From DTU080 sp050945315 (GTDB lineage Bacteria > Bacillota > Limnochordia > DTU080): a DNA stretch of 7,734 bases. Under the pieces are notes generated by a model that searched no databases, had not been told where the DNA came from, and worked only from the letters and a program-made list of their open reading frames with translations. Location of the stretch: the NCBI GenBank assembly GCA_050945315.1, contig JBMNSS010000128.1:1-7734 (forward strand), read 5' to 3'. Numbering within the stretch: position 1 is the stretch's first letter; the number at the start of each line of letters is the position of its first letter. This document shows positions 1 to 5,766 of this stretch, one piece after another. The position numbers were made by a program, and so were the translations under genes.

Positions 1-82
1 ACCAGGCGGCCACACTCTGACCACTGGCGCAGTACTCCGCAACACGCTGCTGCCACATGTTGCGTCGCTCAACTCGAGTCAT
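1..82 (-). CDS. tnpA: IS66-family accessory protein TnpA, N-terminal part (runs off window)
   Basis: An ATG at 82-80 on the minus strand opens a frame of 27 codons that continues past the window edge. The peptide contains RRNMWQQRVAEY followed by SGQSVAAW, which is the start of the IS66 TnpA family pattern (a short basic helix, a W..RV..Y segment, then SG.SV..W ahead of the DNA-binding part). TnpA is the small first ORF of IS66 elements and is thought to assist TnpC-driven transposition. A GGGAGG ribosome binding site at 96-91 sits 8 nt before the ATG, which supports the start. It lies in the expected place just inside the IS end at 167. The assignment rests on a short peptide recognised by eye. 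Confidence 0.65.
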   Translation of the reverse strand, partial: MTRVERRNMWQQRVAEYCASGQSVAAW

Positions 83-167
83 CCCGATAGCCTCCCATCT
101 AACGATTATGGGATCATTATCCACCGGGGACGCCTGACTCGGAAGGTGTGTTACGTTTGACACTTAC
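1..167 (-). mobile_element. IS66-family insertion sequence, one end (partial)
   Basis: Read on the minus strand from 167, the sequence begins GTAAGTGTCAAACG. IS66-family terminal repeats usually start with GTAA. About 85 bp further in, a short gene begins whose product resembles IS66 TnpA. The end falls exactly where the adjoining IS1182-type transposase stops matching its family, which supports 167/168 as an insertion junction. The other end, with tnpB and tnpC if present, would lie left of the window, so completeness and the matching 8-bp target duplication cannot be checked here. Confidence 0.72.
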
Positions 168-428
168 AATGCGGCGGCACGAACAAATGCGCTGAGTATA
201 CGCATAGATCAGGACCTTAAGCATCATCTTGGTATGATAACTGCTTGTGCCACCGCCTCTATATCTCTTAAGAAGTGGCTCCGTGTCAATGCTGTCCACA
301 GCATCGTTGACCACTCGAACCAGGTGTCCCTCCGGAATCAACTCATCCAGGCTCGGCGGCAGAAGCATTGGCTGGTCCATCTGATACGGTTTGAAGGTAA
401 CTCTGCGATTCTTAGTCTTGGGCTTCAT
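168..428 (-). pseudogene. IS1182-family transposase, N-terminal fragment interrupted by IS66
   Basis: The ATG at 428-426 on the minus strand opens a frame whose first 87 residues match the N-terminal region of IS1182-type (DUF772/DDE) transposases: a YQMDQPMLLPPSLDELIP opening, then HLVRVVNDAVDSID, then a Y..GGG.SSYH..MMLKVLIYAYTQRI segment. Family members continue after this with an SSRRIAKALREN-like stretch. Here the match ends at RRI and the frame runs on as unrelated codons to a stop at 119-117. That 16-residue tail is translated from the IS66 end, so the frame is a chimera. The catalytic DDE residues, which lie further on, are absent from this fragment. A functional transposase could not be made from it. 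No strong ribosome binding site is visible ahead of the ATG. Confidence 0.78.
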
Positions 429-480
429 ACCCTAAGTTTCACAGCCTTCATAGCAAAACGCGACCCCAAAATGTGAGGAA

Positions 481-503
481 GGGCTGCCCTTTTGGGACAG
501 CCC
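481..503. repeat. Palindrome at the IS1182 outer end; possible terminator hairpin
   Basis: GGGCTG at 481-486 pairs with CAGCCC at 498-503, and CCC at 487-489 pairs with GGG at 494-496, leaving a TTTT loop and one bulged A at 497. It lies 27 bp beyond the stop of the leftward oxidoreductase gene and so could fold in its transcript. No U-rich tract follows on either strand, so intrinsic termination is uncertain. The GGGCTGTCCC half also looks like the terminal repeat of the adjoining IS. Confidence 0.5.
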
Positions 504-529
504 TAAGTCGCTGCTCATCCATCCGTGTA

Positions 530-1423
530 TTAGAGCGAGATAACCTCGCCGCTTTCGCGGCCTTTGTTGGCTGCTTCCAGGAAGGCGACGATCTCGAGCA
601 TCACCTGTGTTTCGATGGGTGAGACACCCGTGCGGAAGAACTCGATGATCTTATCGAGCATGAGGGCGTAGGCCGGCGGTTTGCTGGCGCCTATGCCGTG
701 CTCAATGCCCTTGGAGGAGTAGACGGTCGCTCCAAAACCACTGAGTCCCTTGAAACGGAAGCCGTACAGTGTGCCGATGCGTCCGTCTTCCCAGACCCCC
801 GTGACCATGTCAGCGGAGTCGGTCTTGCGAACTGAGACCTCTTTGCAGCCGGCACCCATCTTGCTGAACAGTACTTCGGCGGTATGGATACCGTACCAGA
901 ACAGACCCGGGAAGTCATCGAGAATGGCGGCCGGTCCGAAGGCCTCGCAGCCGAAGATCTCAGCGTCCTGACCAAGCTCGTCTATGCCTTTGGAAAAGCG
1001 AATCGACGAGCAGGATAGCACCGGGGCCTTATACTGCTCTGACAGGGCCAAGATCTCTTTGGCATCAGCCAGCGAAGTGGCAAAAGGCTTGTCGATGAAG
1101 ACAGGTTTGCCAAAGGGAGCCAGCTTGCGGAACTCCTCCAGGTGTACACGGCCGTCGACGCTGGTCAAAAGGATGGCATCCACCTTTTCCGCCACGGCTT
1201 CGATGGAGTCGAGAATCTCTACGCCGGCGTTGTCGCGCACTTCGGCGGTGATGCGCTCGACGCGCTCCCGGCTCAATGAGAACTGCTCACTGCCTCCGGG
1301 AAAAGCGTGGGTAATCGTGGCTCCGGGAACATGGTGCGGATGCTCTTTGTTATTGAGCAACCCTGAGAAAGCCTGGCAATGAGACGTGTCTAGACCGATC
1401 ATGCCGAGTTTCAGTTCTGCCAT
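530..1423 (-). CDS. Gfo/Idh/MocA-type NAD(P)-dependent oxidoreductase
   Basis: The product has 297 residues, slightly short for this family (often 330-390). It should be a cytoplasmic NAD(P)-dependent dehydrogenase or reductase acting on a sugar, inositol or related polyol. The Rossmann start is KLGMIGLDTSH at residues 5-15, in which the usual G.G..G becomes G-M-I-G-L-D. DAILLTSVDGRVH at 82-94 is the usual end of the nucleotide-binding sheet. KPVFIDKPFATS at 106-117 is the family's EKP motif with Asp in place of Glu, which keeps the cofactor-site lysine (K112). FWYGIHTAEVLF at 175-186 carries the probable catalytic histidine H180. A GAGGTG site at 1437-1432 lies 8 nt before the ATG and overlaps the stop of the upstream deacylase gene, so the two are co-transcribed and possibly translationally coupled. 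A DTSH-type N-terminus is typical of a poorly characterised subgroup that I associate with Paenibacillus-like genomes. The substrate is unknown. Confidence 0.85.
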   Translation of the reverse strand: MAELKLGMIGLDTSHCQAFSGLLNNKEHPHHVPGATITHAFPGGSEQFSLSRERVERITAEVRDNAGVEILDSIEAVAEKVDAILLTSVDGRVHLEEFRKLAPFGKPVFIDKPFATSLADAKEILALSEQYKAPVLSCSSIRFSKGIDELGQDAEIFGCEAFGPAAILDDFPGLFWYGIHTAEVLFSKMGAGCKEVSVRKTDSADMVTGVWEDGRIGTLYGFRFKGLSGFGATVYSSKGIEHGIGASKPPAYALMLDKIIEFFRTGVSPIETQVMLEIVAFLEAANKGRESGEVISL

Positions 1424-1435
1424 TGTCGATACACC

Positions 1436-2719
1436 TCATTCTTGCGATTTTGTTCCGGTCAATCTGTCGAAAAGGTAGCGAGTCAGGATTCGGGCATGTG
1501 CTGAAATACGCTCCGTTTCGTTGTATTCCTCGGGGCCGTGCGCGGTATTCGGTGTTCCGGCACCGAAAATCATCGTGGGCATATCCCCTAAGTACGAGTG
1601 GTAACAAGCATCGCTCCAGGCGTAGAAGGGGCTCACCGGCGGTGTTGAGCCCATCTCCGCCCGAAAGGCCTCTTGTAAGGCCCGTATCTCGGGATGCTCT
1701 TTTTCCAGGGGTTCAAAGGGAATGGCATCTTTGACCCATTCCAATTCTGCCTGGGAATCCACGGCTTCAATCATGCGGGCAAAAGCTTCCTTCACCAGAT
1801 ATCCGCCGTAACCCTTTCCTTGTCGGACACTCTCTTTGGCTTCCGCCAACGTATAGGAGATATTGATCGCCAATTCGGCTGTGGTGGGGGTGGCACTGTG
1901 GTGGGAGCCCGCCCGGAAGACTCCCAGGTTGGTACCCGTGCCGACACTTTCGCGTCGTTGATCGGCAAAGGTATTGATGGCCCTGGCTATATCAAGAGCC
2001 CGATCGAGGGCATTGGGCGTGCGATGCCGCTGGGCGGCATGACCGCCGCTGCTGCGCAAGCGGATCTTCACCGTGACGACGCCGTCACAGCCGACGTGAA
2101 TGGCAGGACCTACTCCATCTAAGCAGATGACCGCATCGCCGCGATAGCCGCGATCCAGACAGGCCAGGGCTCCGGCTCCGATGCCGTCGCACTCTTCATC
2201 AACGACACTCATAAAGACCAGAGAGCCGTTGAGATCCGCCGCATGGCGACAGAGGGCTCGCACTGCGGCTATTCCGGCCGCCATACCGCCTTTCATGTCA
2301 CTGGAACCGCGGCCCCAAATGCGGCCGTCGCTCATGGTGCCGCTGAAGGGATCGATGATCATATCCTGCGTGCCCACTGTATCCATATGGCCCTGCAGAA
2401 CAAGGCGCGTTCCGCTGCCTGAACCGAATCTCCACTCAGCCACGAGATTGGGGCGGCCTTCAAAGCGACGGTCTTTGGGGCCGGAGACTCCCATGCGAGT
2501 GTAGATATCCGGCGGCGGTTCAAACTCCGCGATGGCGGCACCTGTTTCGGCCAACCAGGAGCGGATCACGGCTTGGCCTGCGGCCTCGCCGCCCGGGTTC
2601 GGATCGCCGCTGTAGGGGTTGACGGTGTTGGTGCGGACAAGCAGTTGGCACAACTCTAGCGCCTCTTGAGTGATGCGCTGTTTTTCGTGCTCAAACCATG
2701 ACGAATCTGAAGGGCTCAA
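1436..2719 (-). CDS. M20-family metallo-deacylase/peptidase (ArgE/DapE-like)
   Basis: The predicted 427-residue product is normal length for M20 enzymes, zinc-dependent cytoplasmic hydrolases that cleave amide bonds of N-acyl amino acids, succinyl-diaminopimelate or short peptides. The ligand set is visible: LQGHMDTV with H111 and D113, GRGSSDMKGG with D141, VVDEECDG with the general base E175 and ligand E176, CLDG with D201, and NTAHGPEE near the end with H394. The inserted dimerisation domain begins around residue 210 and carries SSGGHAAQ with H227. I chose the TTG at 2719-2717 because a GAGGTG site at 2731-2726 lies 6 nt ahead and the following residues lead into the usual N-terminal helix. 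The open frame extends upstream to 3091, but that part has no family character. It is the first gene of a leftward pair with the oxidoreductase. The sequence does not decide between acetylornithine deacetylase, succinyl-diaminopimelate desuccinylase and a carboxypeptidase; no lysine or arginine biosynthesis genes are nearby, so a catabolic deacylase is more likely. Confidence 0.9.
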   Translation of the reverse strand: MSPSDSSWFEHEKQRITQEALELCQLLVRTNTVNPYSGDPNPGGEAAGQAVIRSWLAETGAAIAEFEPPPDIYTRMGVSGPKDRRFEGRPNLVAEWRFGSGSGTRLVLQGHMDTVGTQDMIIDPFSGTMSDGRIWGRGSSDMKGGMAAGIAAVRALCRHAADLNGSLVFMSVVDEECDGIGAGALACLDRGYRGDAVICLDGVGPAIHVGCDGVVTVKIRLRSSGGHAAQRHRTPNALDRALDIARAINTFADQRRESVGTGTNLGVFRAGSHHSATPTTAELAINISYTLAEAKESVRQGKGYGGYLVKEAFARMIEAVDSQAELEWVKDAIPFEPLEKEHPEIRALQEAFRAEMGSTPPVSPFYAWSDACYHSYLGDMPTMIFGAGTPNTAHGPEEYNETERISAHARILTRYLFDRLTGTKSQE

Positions 2720-2725
2720 GCTGCT

Positions 2726-2731
2726 CACCTC
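2726..2731 (-). promoter_or_regulatory. Ribosome binding site that sets a TTG start
   Basis: On the minus strand this reads GAGGTG and stands 6 nt before the TTG codon at 2719. No ATG or GTG start has comparable spacing at this point, so it decides the start of the M20 deacylase. The same GAGGTG core precedes the oxidoreductase (1437-1432) and the first phosphodiesterase (4234-4239). Confidence 0.7.
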
Positions 2732-2940
2732 GTATGAAACCTTTCTTGCAGTTGCTTCGGCCCTGAGGGTCAGAATCCTTCGAATACAATGCAGGCATCG
2801 CCGGCTGCATACCGAAGATGCAAGATGACAGAAGACAGTGCAGCTGAAAGGTGCGTTAAACACCCATGGAGATCGGGCAATGGCACTCGCCGAGACTTGG
2901 GGATTGCCGATGCGCAAGAGCGCATACGGATGGGACCGCC
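2732..2940. other. Divergent intergenic region
   Basis: About 210 bp separate the ribosome binding site of the leftward deacylase gene from the chosen start of the rightward dehydrogenase gene, so promoters for both operons should lie here. On the plus strand TACAAT at 2785-2790 resembles a -10 box, but no good -35 box stands 16-18 bp before it. I see no convincing minus-strand pair. An imperfect palindrome covers 2778-2817. Short frames through 2838-2940 have no recognisable family character. Confidence 0.5.
2778..2817. promoter_or_regulatory. Imperfect palindrome, candidate operator
   Basis: Two nested arm pairs are visible: CTTCG at 2778-2782 with CGAAG at 2813-2817, and ATGCAG at 2789-2794 with CTGCAT at 2805-2810. 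The centre is 10 bp. The two sides are not the same length between the arm pairs (6 against 2 bases). The palindrome overlaps the only -10-like sequence (TACAAT, 2785-2790) in the divergent region, a position that suits a repressor site. No regulator gene is in the window and the site does not match an operator I recognise. Confidence 0.3.
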
Positions 2941-4209
2941 ATGCCGCAAGTCTGGTTTGGGCAGGCTCTGCTTGGACAGTCGGGGCTGATCGTTCCCAAA
3001 TACATCGACGGGCCGGTCTGCTTGGTGGCCGATCAGCATACTGCGGCCATCGCTCACCGGGTGGCCGAGGCCTTGGTCGGGAGTGAGCCAACCGTATTTG
3101 TCCATCCCGGGCGGTTGAGAGCGACAGAGGCAGCGGTGCGGCAGGTGCAAAAGGTAGCTGATTCGAGCGTCGGTCTGGTCTCGGTCGGTTCGGGCTGTAT
3201 CACCGACGTGGCTCGCCTGGCCGCGTTCAGATTGGCCAAGCCTTTGGTTGCCGTGGCCACGGCCGCCTCTATGGACGGTTATCTGTCCGGGCACTCCCCG
3301 ATCATAGTCAACGGCTACAAACTGACCCAGTCGGCTGAGCCCCCCGAAGCGGTGGTGGCTGATCTGCAGGTGCTCGCCGCGGCTCCCCCGAGACTCACCC
3401 GAGCCGGTTTCGGTGATGTCATAGGGAAGATCACGGCGTTGGCCGATTGGCGCTTGGGACATGCAATGACCGATGAGTATTGGTGCCCGGCGCTCAGCGA
3501 GATGGTGAATGTGGCGGTGGAGCGGTGCCGGCAACGGGCCGGGCAAGGGATCCGGGAACTGTCGTGCGCAGTCGAAGATATCATGGGGGCATTGCTGATC
3601 ACGGGGCAGGCCATGGTCTATGCGGAAAACTCCAGACCGGCTTCGGGCGGAGAGCATCACATTTCCCACTATTGGGAGATGCAGGCTCTGGCTCGTGGCG
3701 AAGAAGGGTGTTTACACGGTGAGTACGTGGCGGTAGGCACGGTTCTTTTGGCGGCCGTGTATCGGGCCGTCTTGGAAAGAGAGTGTTTGGCCCCTTCCGC
3801 TGAAGTCTGGCAGCGCCGTATCGACCGCTTAAGTGACAGACAAATTCGGCGAAGCCGTCTGGAAGCGGGCTATGGGGAGGCTGCGGGCAAAGTGGAGACA
3901 CAGACCCAAGACAAAGATGCCAAAAATCTCGGTGCGCTCTCCCACCAAGAGGCTGAAGCCCGCTGGAGCCGCGTCAGAGGCGCGCTGGCAGAGGCCATTC
4001 CCGAGCCAGAACAGCTCGTAGAGCTTCTGCGAGCTCACGGTCTGGCGGCCACCCCGCGGGAGTTGGGAATCACAGCCGAAGATACGGAAAAAGCGCTGCT
4101 GTATGCCCGGGAGCTTCGCAATCGGTTTGGCATACTCGATCTGGCCGCAGCCGCAGGCGGTCTGGAATCGTTGGCTCATACCATTGCCCGGGATTCGCTC
4201 CAGTGGTAG
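2941..4209 (+). CDS. araM: AraM-like sn-glycerol-1-phosphate dehydrogenase
   Basis: The product (422 residues from this start) belongs to the iron-containing-alcohol-dehydrogenase superfamily, AraM/G1PDH branch, which interconverts sn-glycerol-1-phosphate and dihydroxyacetone phosphate with NAD(P)H and a Zn or Ni ion. Visible motifs are VGSGCITD at 82-89 (nucleotide-binding GSG), TAASMDGYLS at 107-116, GFGDVIGK at 156-163 with metal-ligand candidate D159, RPASGGEHHISH at 232-243 with H239, and CLHGEY at 257-262 with H259. The last two motifs are very characteristic of AraM and G1PDH. The C-terminal part is helical, as in AraM. An upstream in-frame ATG at 2866 would add 25 residues, but these look unlike the family, whereas the conserved N-terminal strand begins at MPQVWFG. 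The ribosome binding site is weak for both starts (GGATGGG before 2941; AGGTG 13 nt before 2866), so the start is uncertain. It opens a rightward operon, 37 bp before the first phosphodiesterase. In Bacillus subtilis AraM supplies G1P for heptaprenylglyceryl phosphate; no PcrB gene is seen here, and the neighbours point to catabolism instead. Confidence 0.9.
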   Translation: MPQVWFGQALLGQSGLIVPKYIDGPVCLVADQHTAAIAHRVAEALVGSEPTVFVHPGRLRATEAAVRQVQKVADSSVGLVSVGSGCITDVARLAAFRLAKPLVAVATAASMDGYLSGHSPIIVNGYKLTQSAEPPEAVVADLQVLAAAPPRLTRAGFGDVIGKITALADWRLGHAMTDEYWCPALSEMVNVAVERCRQRAGQGIRELSCAVEDIMGALLITGQAMVYAENSRPASGGEHHISHYWEMQALARGEEGCLHGEYVAVGTVLLAAVYRAVLERECLAPSAEVWQRRIDRLSDRQIRRSRLEAGYGEAAGKVETQTQDKDAKNLGALSHQEAEARWSRVRGALAEAIPEPEQLVELLRAHGLAATPRELGITAEDTEKALLYARELRNRFGILDLAAAAGGLESLAHTIARDSLQW

Positions 4210-4246
4210 CCAAATAAGTATGTTGATTACAAAGAGGTGAAAGATC

Positions 4247-5005
4247 ATGGCGGCGAAGAGATTCTGCGTGTTGGGTCACAGGGGAGCCATGGGACATGCA
4301 CCTGAGAACACGATGGCCTCGTTCGCCAAGGCCATCGAATTGAAGACCGATATGACGGAACTGGATGTTCATCTGAGCCGGGACGGCGAGCTGATCGTCA
4401 TACATGATCCCGGTGTGGAACGCACCACGGACGGAGAAGGATTGGTCTGCGAGCTCACCTTAGCGCAGATAAGAAGTCTTGATGCCGGCAGCTGGTTTGC
4501 TCCGGAGTTCGCCGGCGAGCGGGTACCTGTCTTAAGCGAAGTCATGGAGTTGGTGAAGGGGAAGATCGACCTCAACGTTGAGGTCAAAGCCGGTCCCAAG
4601 GGGATCTATCCGGGCATCATTGACCGACTCATTGATGAGATCGAGCGACATGACATGGTAGACAGCGTAGTGGTCTCTTCTTTTCAGCGCCCCTATCTCC
4701 ATGAGTTGCGCCAAAAGGCACCGCACGTCAAAGCCGCCTTGTTGTACTCAAAAGCCTTTGATGAGCCCTGGCAACAGGCTGTGGATCAAGGGTGGGATCT
4801 GCATCCGCACATGAGCCTGGTGGACCCCCGGCTCGTTGACGAGGCGCATGCGCGAGGGATATCGGTCCGGGCCTGGAATCCTAACAAGGCTGAGGAAATG
4901 CGACCCTTGATCGCTTTGGGTGTGGACGGCGTCGGGACCAACTACCCTGAGATCTTGCAGCGGGTCTGGCGGGAATACCATGCTGAGAGGGGCACGCTTC
5001 CATGA
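4247..5005 (+). CDS. Glycerophosphodiester phosphodiesterase, first copy
   Basis: The 252-residue product is normal for short cytosolic UgpQ-type enzymes, which hydrolyse glycerophosphodiesters to an alcohol and glycerol phosphate using a divalent metal in a TIM barrel. The family signature is complete: HRGAMGHAPENT at 11-22 (H11, R12, E20), ELDVH at 38-42 (E38, D40), IHDP with the general acid/base H53, the RTTDG.G segment at 59-65, LDAGSWF at 78-84, and NVEVK at 110-114 (E112, K114). There is no signal peptide or membrane segment, so the substrate must be imported. A GAGGTG site at 4234-4239 lies 7 nt before the ATG. The stop overlaps the next start as ATGA. The closest relative in view is the next gene, about 64% identical over 231 aligned residues by hand count. 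The specific phosphodiester is not shown by the sequence. Confidence 0.95.
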   Translation: MAAKRFCVLGHRGAMGHAPENTMASFAKAIELKTDMTELDVHLSRDGELIVIHDPGVERTTDGEGLVCELTLAQIRSLDAGSWFAPEFAGERVPVLSEVMELVKGKIDLNVEVKAGPKGIYPGIIDRLIDEIERHDMVDSVVVSSFQRPYLHELRQKAPHVKAALLYSKAFDEPWQQAVDQGWDLHPHMSLVDPRLVDEAHARGISVRAWNPNKAEEMRPLIALGVDGVGTNYPEILQRVWREYHAERGTLP

Positions 5006-5766
5006 ATCCACTGCAGCGGCCATTGGCGGAATTTCATATCGTCGCTCATCGAGGGGCGATGGGACACGCACCGGAGAACACGTTGGCGGCCTTTGCCAAA
5101 GCGATGGACATGGGCGCCCATATGTCAGAGCTTGATATCCATCAAAGCCGGGACGGCGAACTGATCGTGATTCATGACGCTCAGCTGTCTCGCACCACCG
5201 ACGGCACCGGTGCGGTCAGTGAGCAGACCCTGACGGAGATCAAAAAGCTTGATGCGGGTTCTTGGTTCGGGCCGGAGTATGCCGGCGAGGGCGTGCCTGT
5301 TTTGCAGGAAGTGATGGACGCGGTGCGGGGCAGGATGGCTCTCAATGTCGAAGTGAAAGCCGGTCCGGAAGGGCTGTACCCGGGGATCATCGATCGGCTG
5401 ATCGATCGTGTTGTGAGCAACGGTTTGGAGGAAAGCCTGGTAGTCTCATCTTTTCGACGGGAGTATCTGCTGGAGTTGCGGAGCAAGGCCCCCGGGGTGC
5501 GGGCCGCACTGTTGTATTCCAAGCCGTTTGCGGAGCCTTGGCAAGAGGCGGCTGAACAAGGTTGGGACCTTCATCCTCATGCCGGGGCGATTGATGCCGA
5601 GCTCATCAACGAGGCTCACAGCCGCGGCGTTATGGTCAGAGCCTGGACGGTCAACGAACCCGAGGCTATGCGTCATCTCATCAATCTGGGTGTCGATGCG
5701 ATTATCACCAACTTCCCGGATCGGCTGCGGAAGGTGCTGCAAGGAAAGGATGAGTCAGAGTGCTGA
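5002..5766 (+). CDS. Glycerophosphodiester phosphodiesterase, second copy
   Basis: The 254-residue product is a paralogue of the preceding gene and aligns without gaps from the HRG motif onward. All signature residues are kept: H16 and E25 in HRGAMGHAPENT, E43 and D45 in ELDIH, H58 in IHDA, and E117 in NVEVK, so it should be an active cytosolic GDPD. The copies differ most around residues 136-145 (RVVSNGLEES against EIERHDMVDS) and at both termini, with a 5-residue longer N-terminus here. The ATG at 5002 overlaps the previous TGA by 4 bp, and GAGAGGGG at 4985-4992 gives a ribosome binding site 9 nt away, which fits translational coupling. Codon-level differences between the copies are many and often synonymous, so the duplication is not recent. 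The distinct role of each copy is unknown; different head groups or opposite glycerol phosphate stereochemistry are possible. Confidence 0.95.
   Translation: MNPLQRPLAEFHIVAHRGAMGHAPENTLAAFAKAMDMGAHMSELDIHQSRDGELIVIHDAQLSRTTDGTGAVSEQTLTEIKKLDAGSWFGPEYAGEGVPVLQEVMDAVRGRMALNVEVKAGPEGLYPGIIDRLIDRVVSNGLEESLVVSSFRREYLLELRSKAPGVRAALLYSKPFAEPWQEAAEQGWDLHPHAGAIDAELINEAHSRGVMVRAWTVNEPEAMRHLINLGVDAIITNFPDRLRKVLQGKDESEC

Larger units (their letters stand above)
168..503 (-). mobile_element. IS1182-type insertion sequence remnant, 5' end
   Basis: This stretch holds the start of an IS1182-type transposase gene and, upstream of it, a probable terminal repeat. On the minus strand the outer sequence from 503 reads GGGCTGTCCCAAAAGGGC, resembling the GGGCTGTC-type ends seen on many IS1182 and related elements. 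The element is cut at 168 by the IS66-like end. Its exact outer boundary could be a few bases either side of 503, because the opposite end is not in the window for comparison. The remainder may continue beyond the IS66 insertion. Confidence 0.6.

Noticed and set aside
234..476. 80-codon plus-strand frame across the IS1182 fragment
   Set aside because: Antisense to a recognisable transposase N-terminus, with no ribosome binding site of note.
2866..2940. Earlier ATG (2866) for the AraM-like gene
   Set aside because: The additional 25 residues are unlike the family N-terminus and the AGGTG ahead is 13 nt away. It is kept as a possible alternative only, since the site before 2941 is also weak.
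2838..3086. Small plus-strand frame beginning MQLKGALNTHGDR
   Set aside because: It overlaps the dehydrogenase in another frame, has no clear ribosome binding site and no recognisable homology. It probably reflects GC-driven open frames.
2720..3091. Upstream extension of the M20 deacylase frame to an ATG at 3091
   Set aside because: The extra 124 residues are Arg/Pro-rich with no M20 character and overlap the start of the oppositely oriented dehydrogenase. A well-placed GAGGTG before the TTG at 2719 gives a family-sized protein.
2770..3669. 299-codon open frame on the minus strand
   Set aside because: It lies antisense to the AraM-like gene, whose conserved motifs are all in the plus frame. 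The minus product is low-complexity in His, Arg and Gly, with no recognisable domain.
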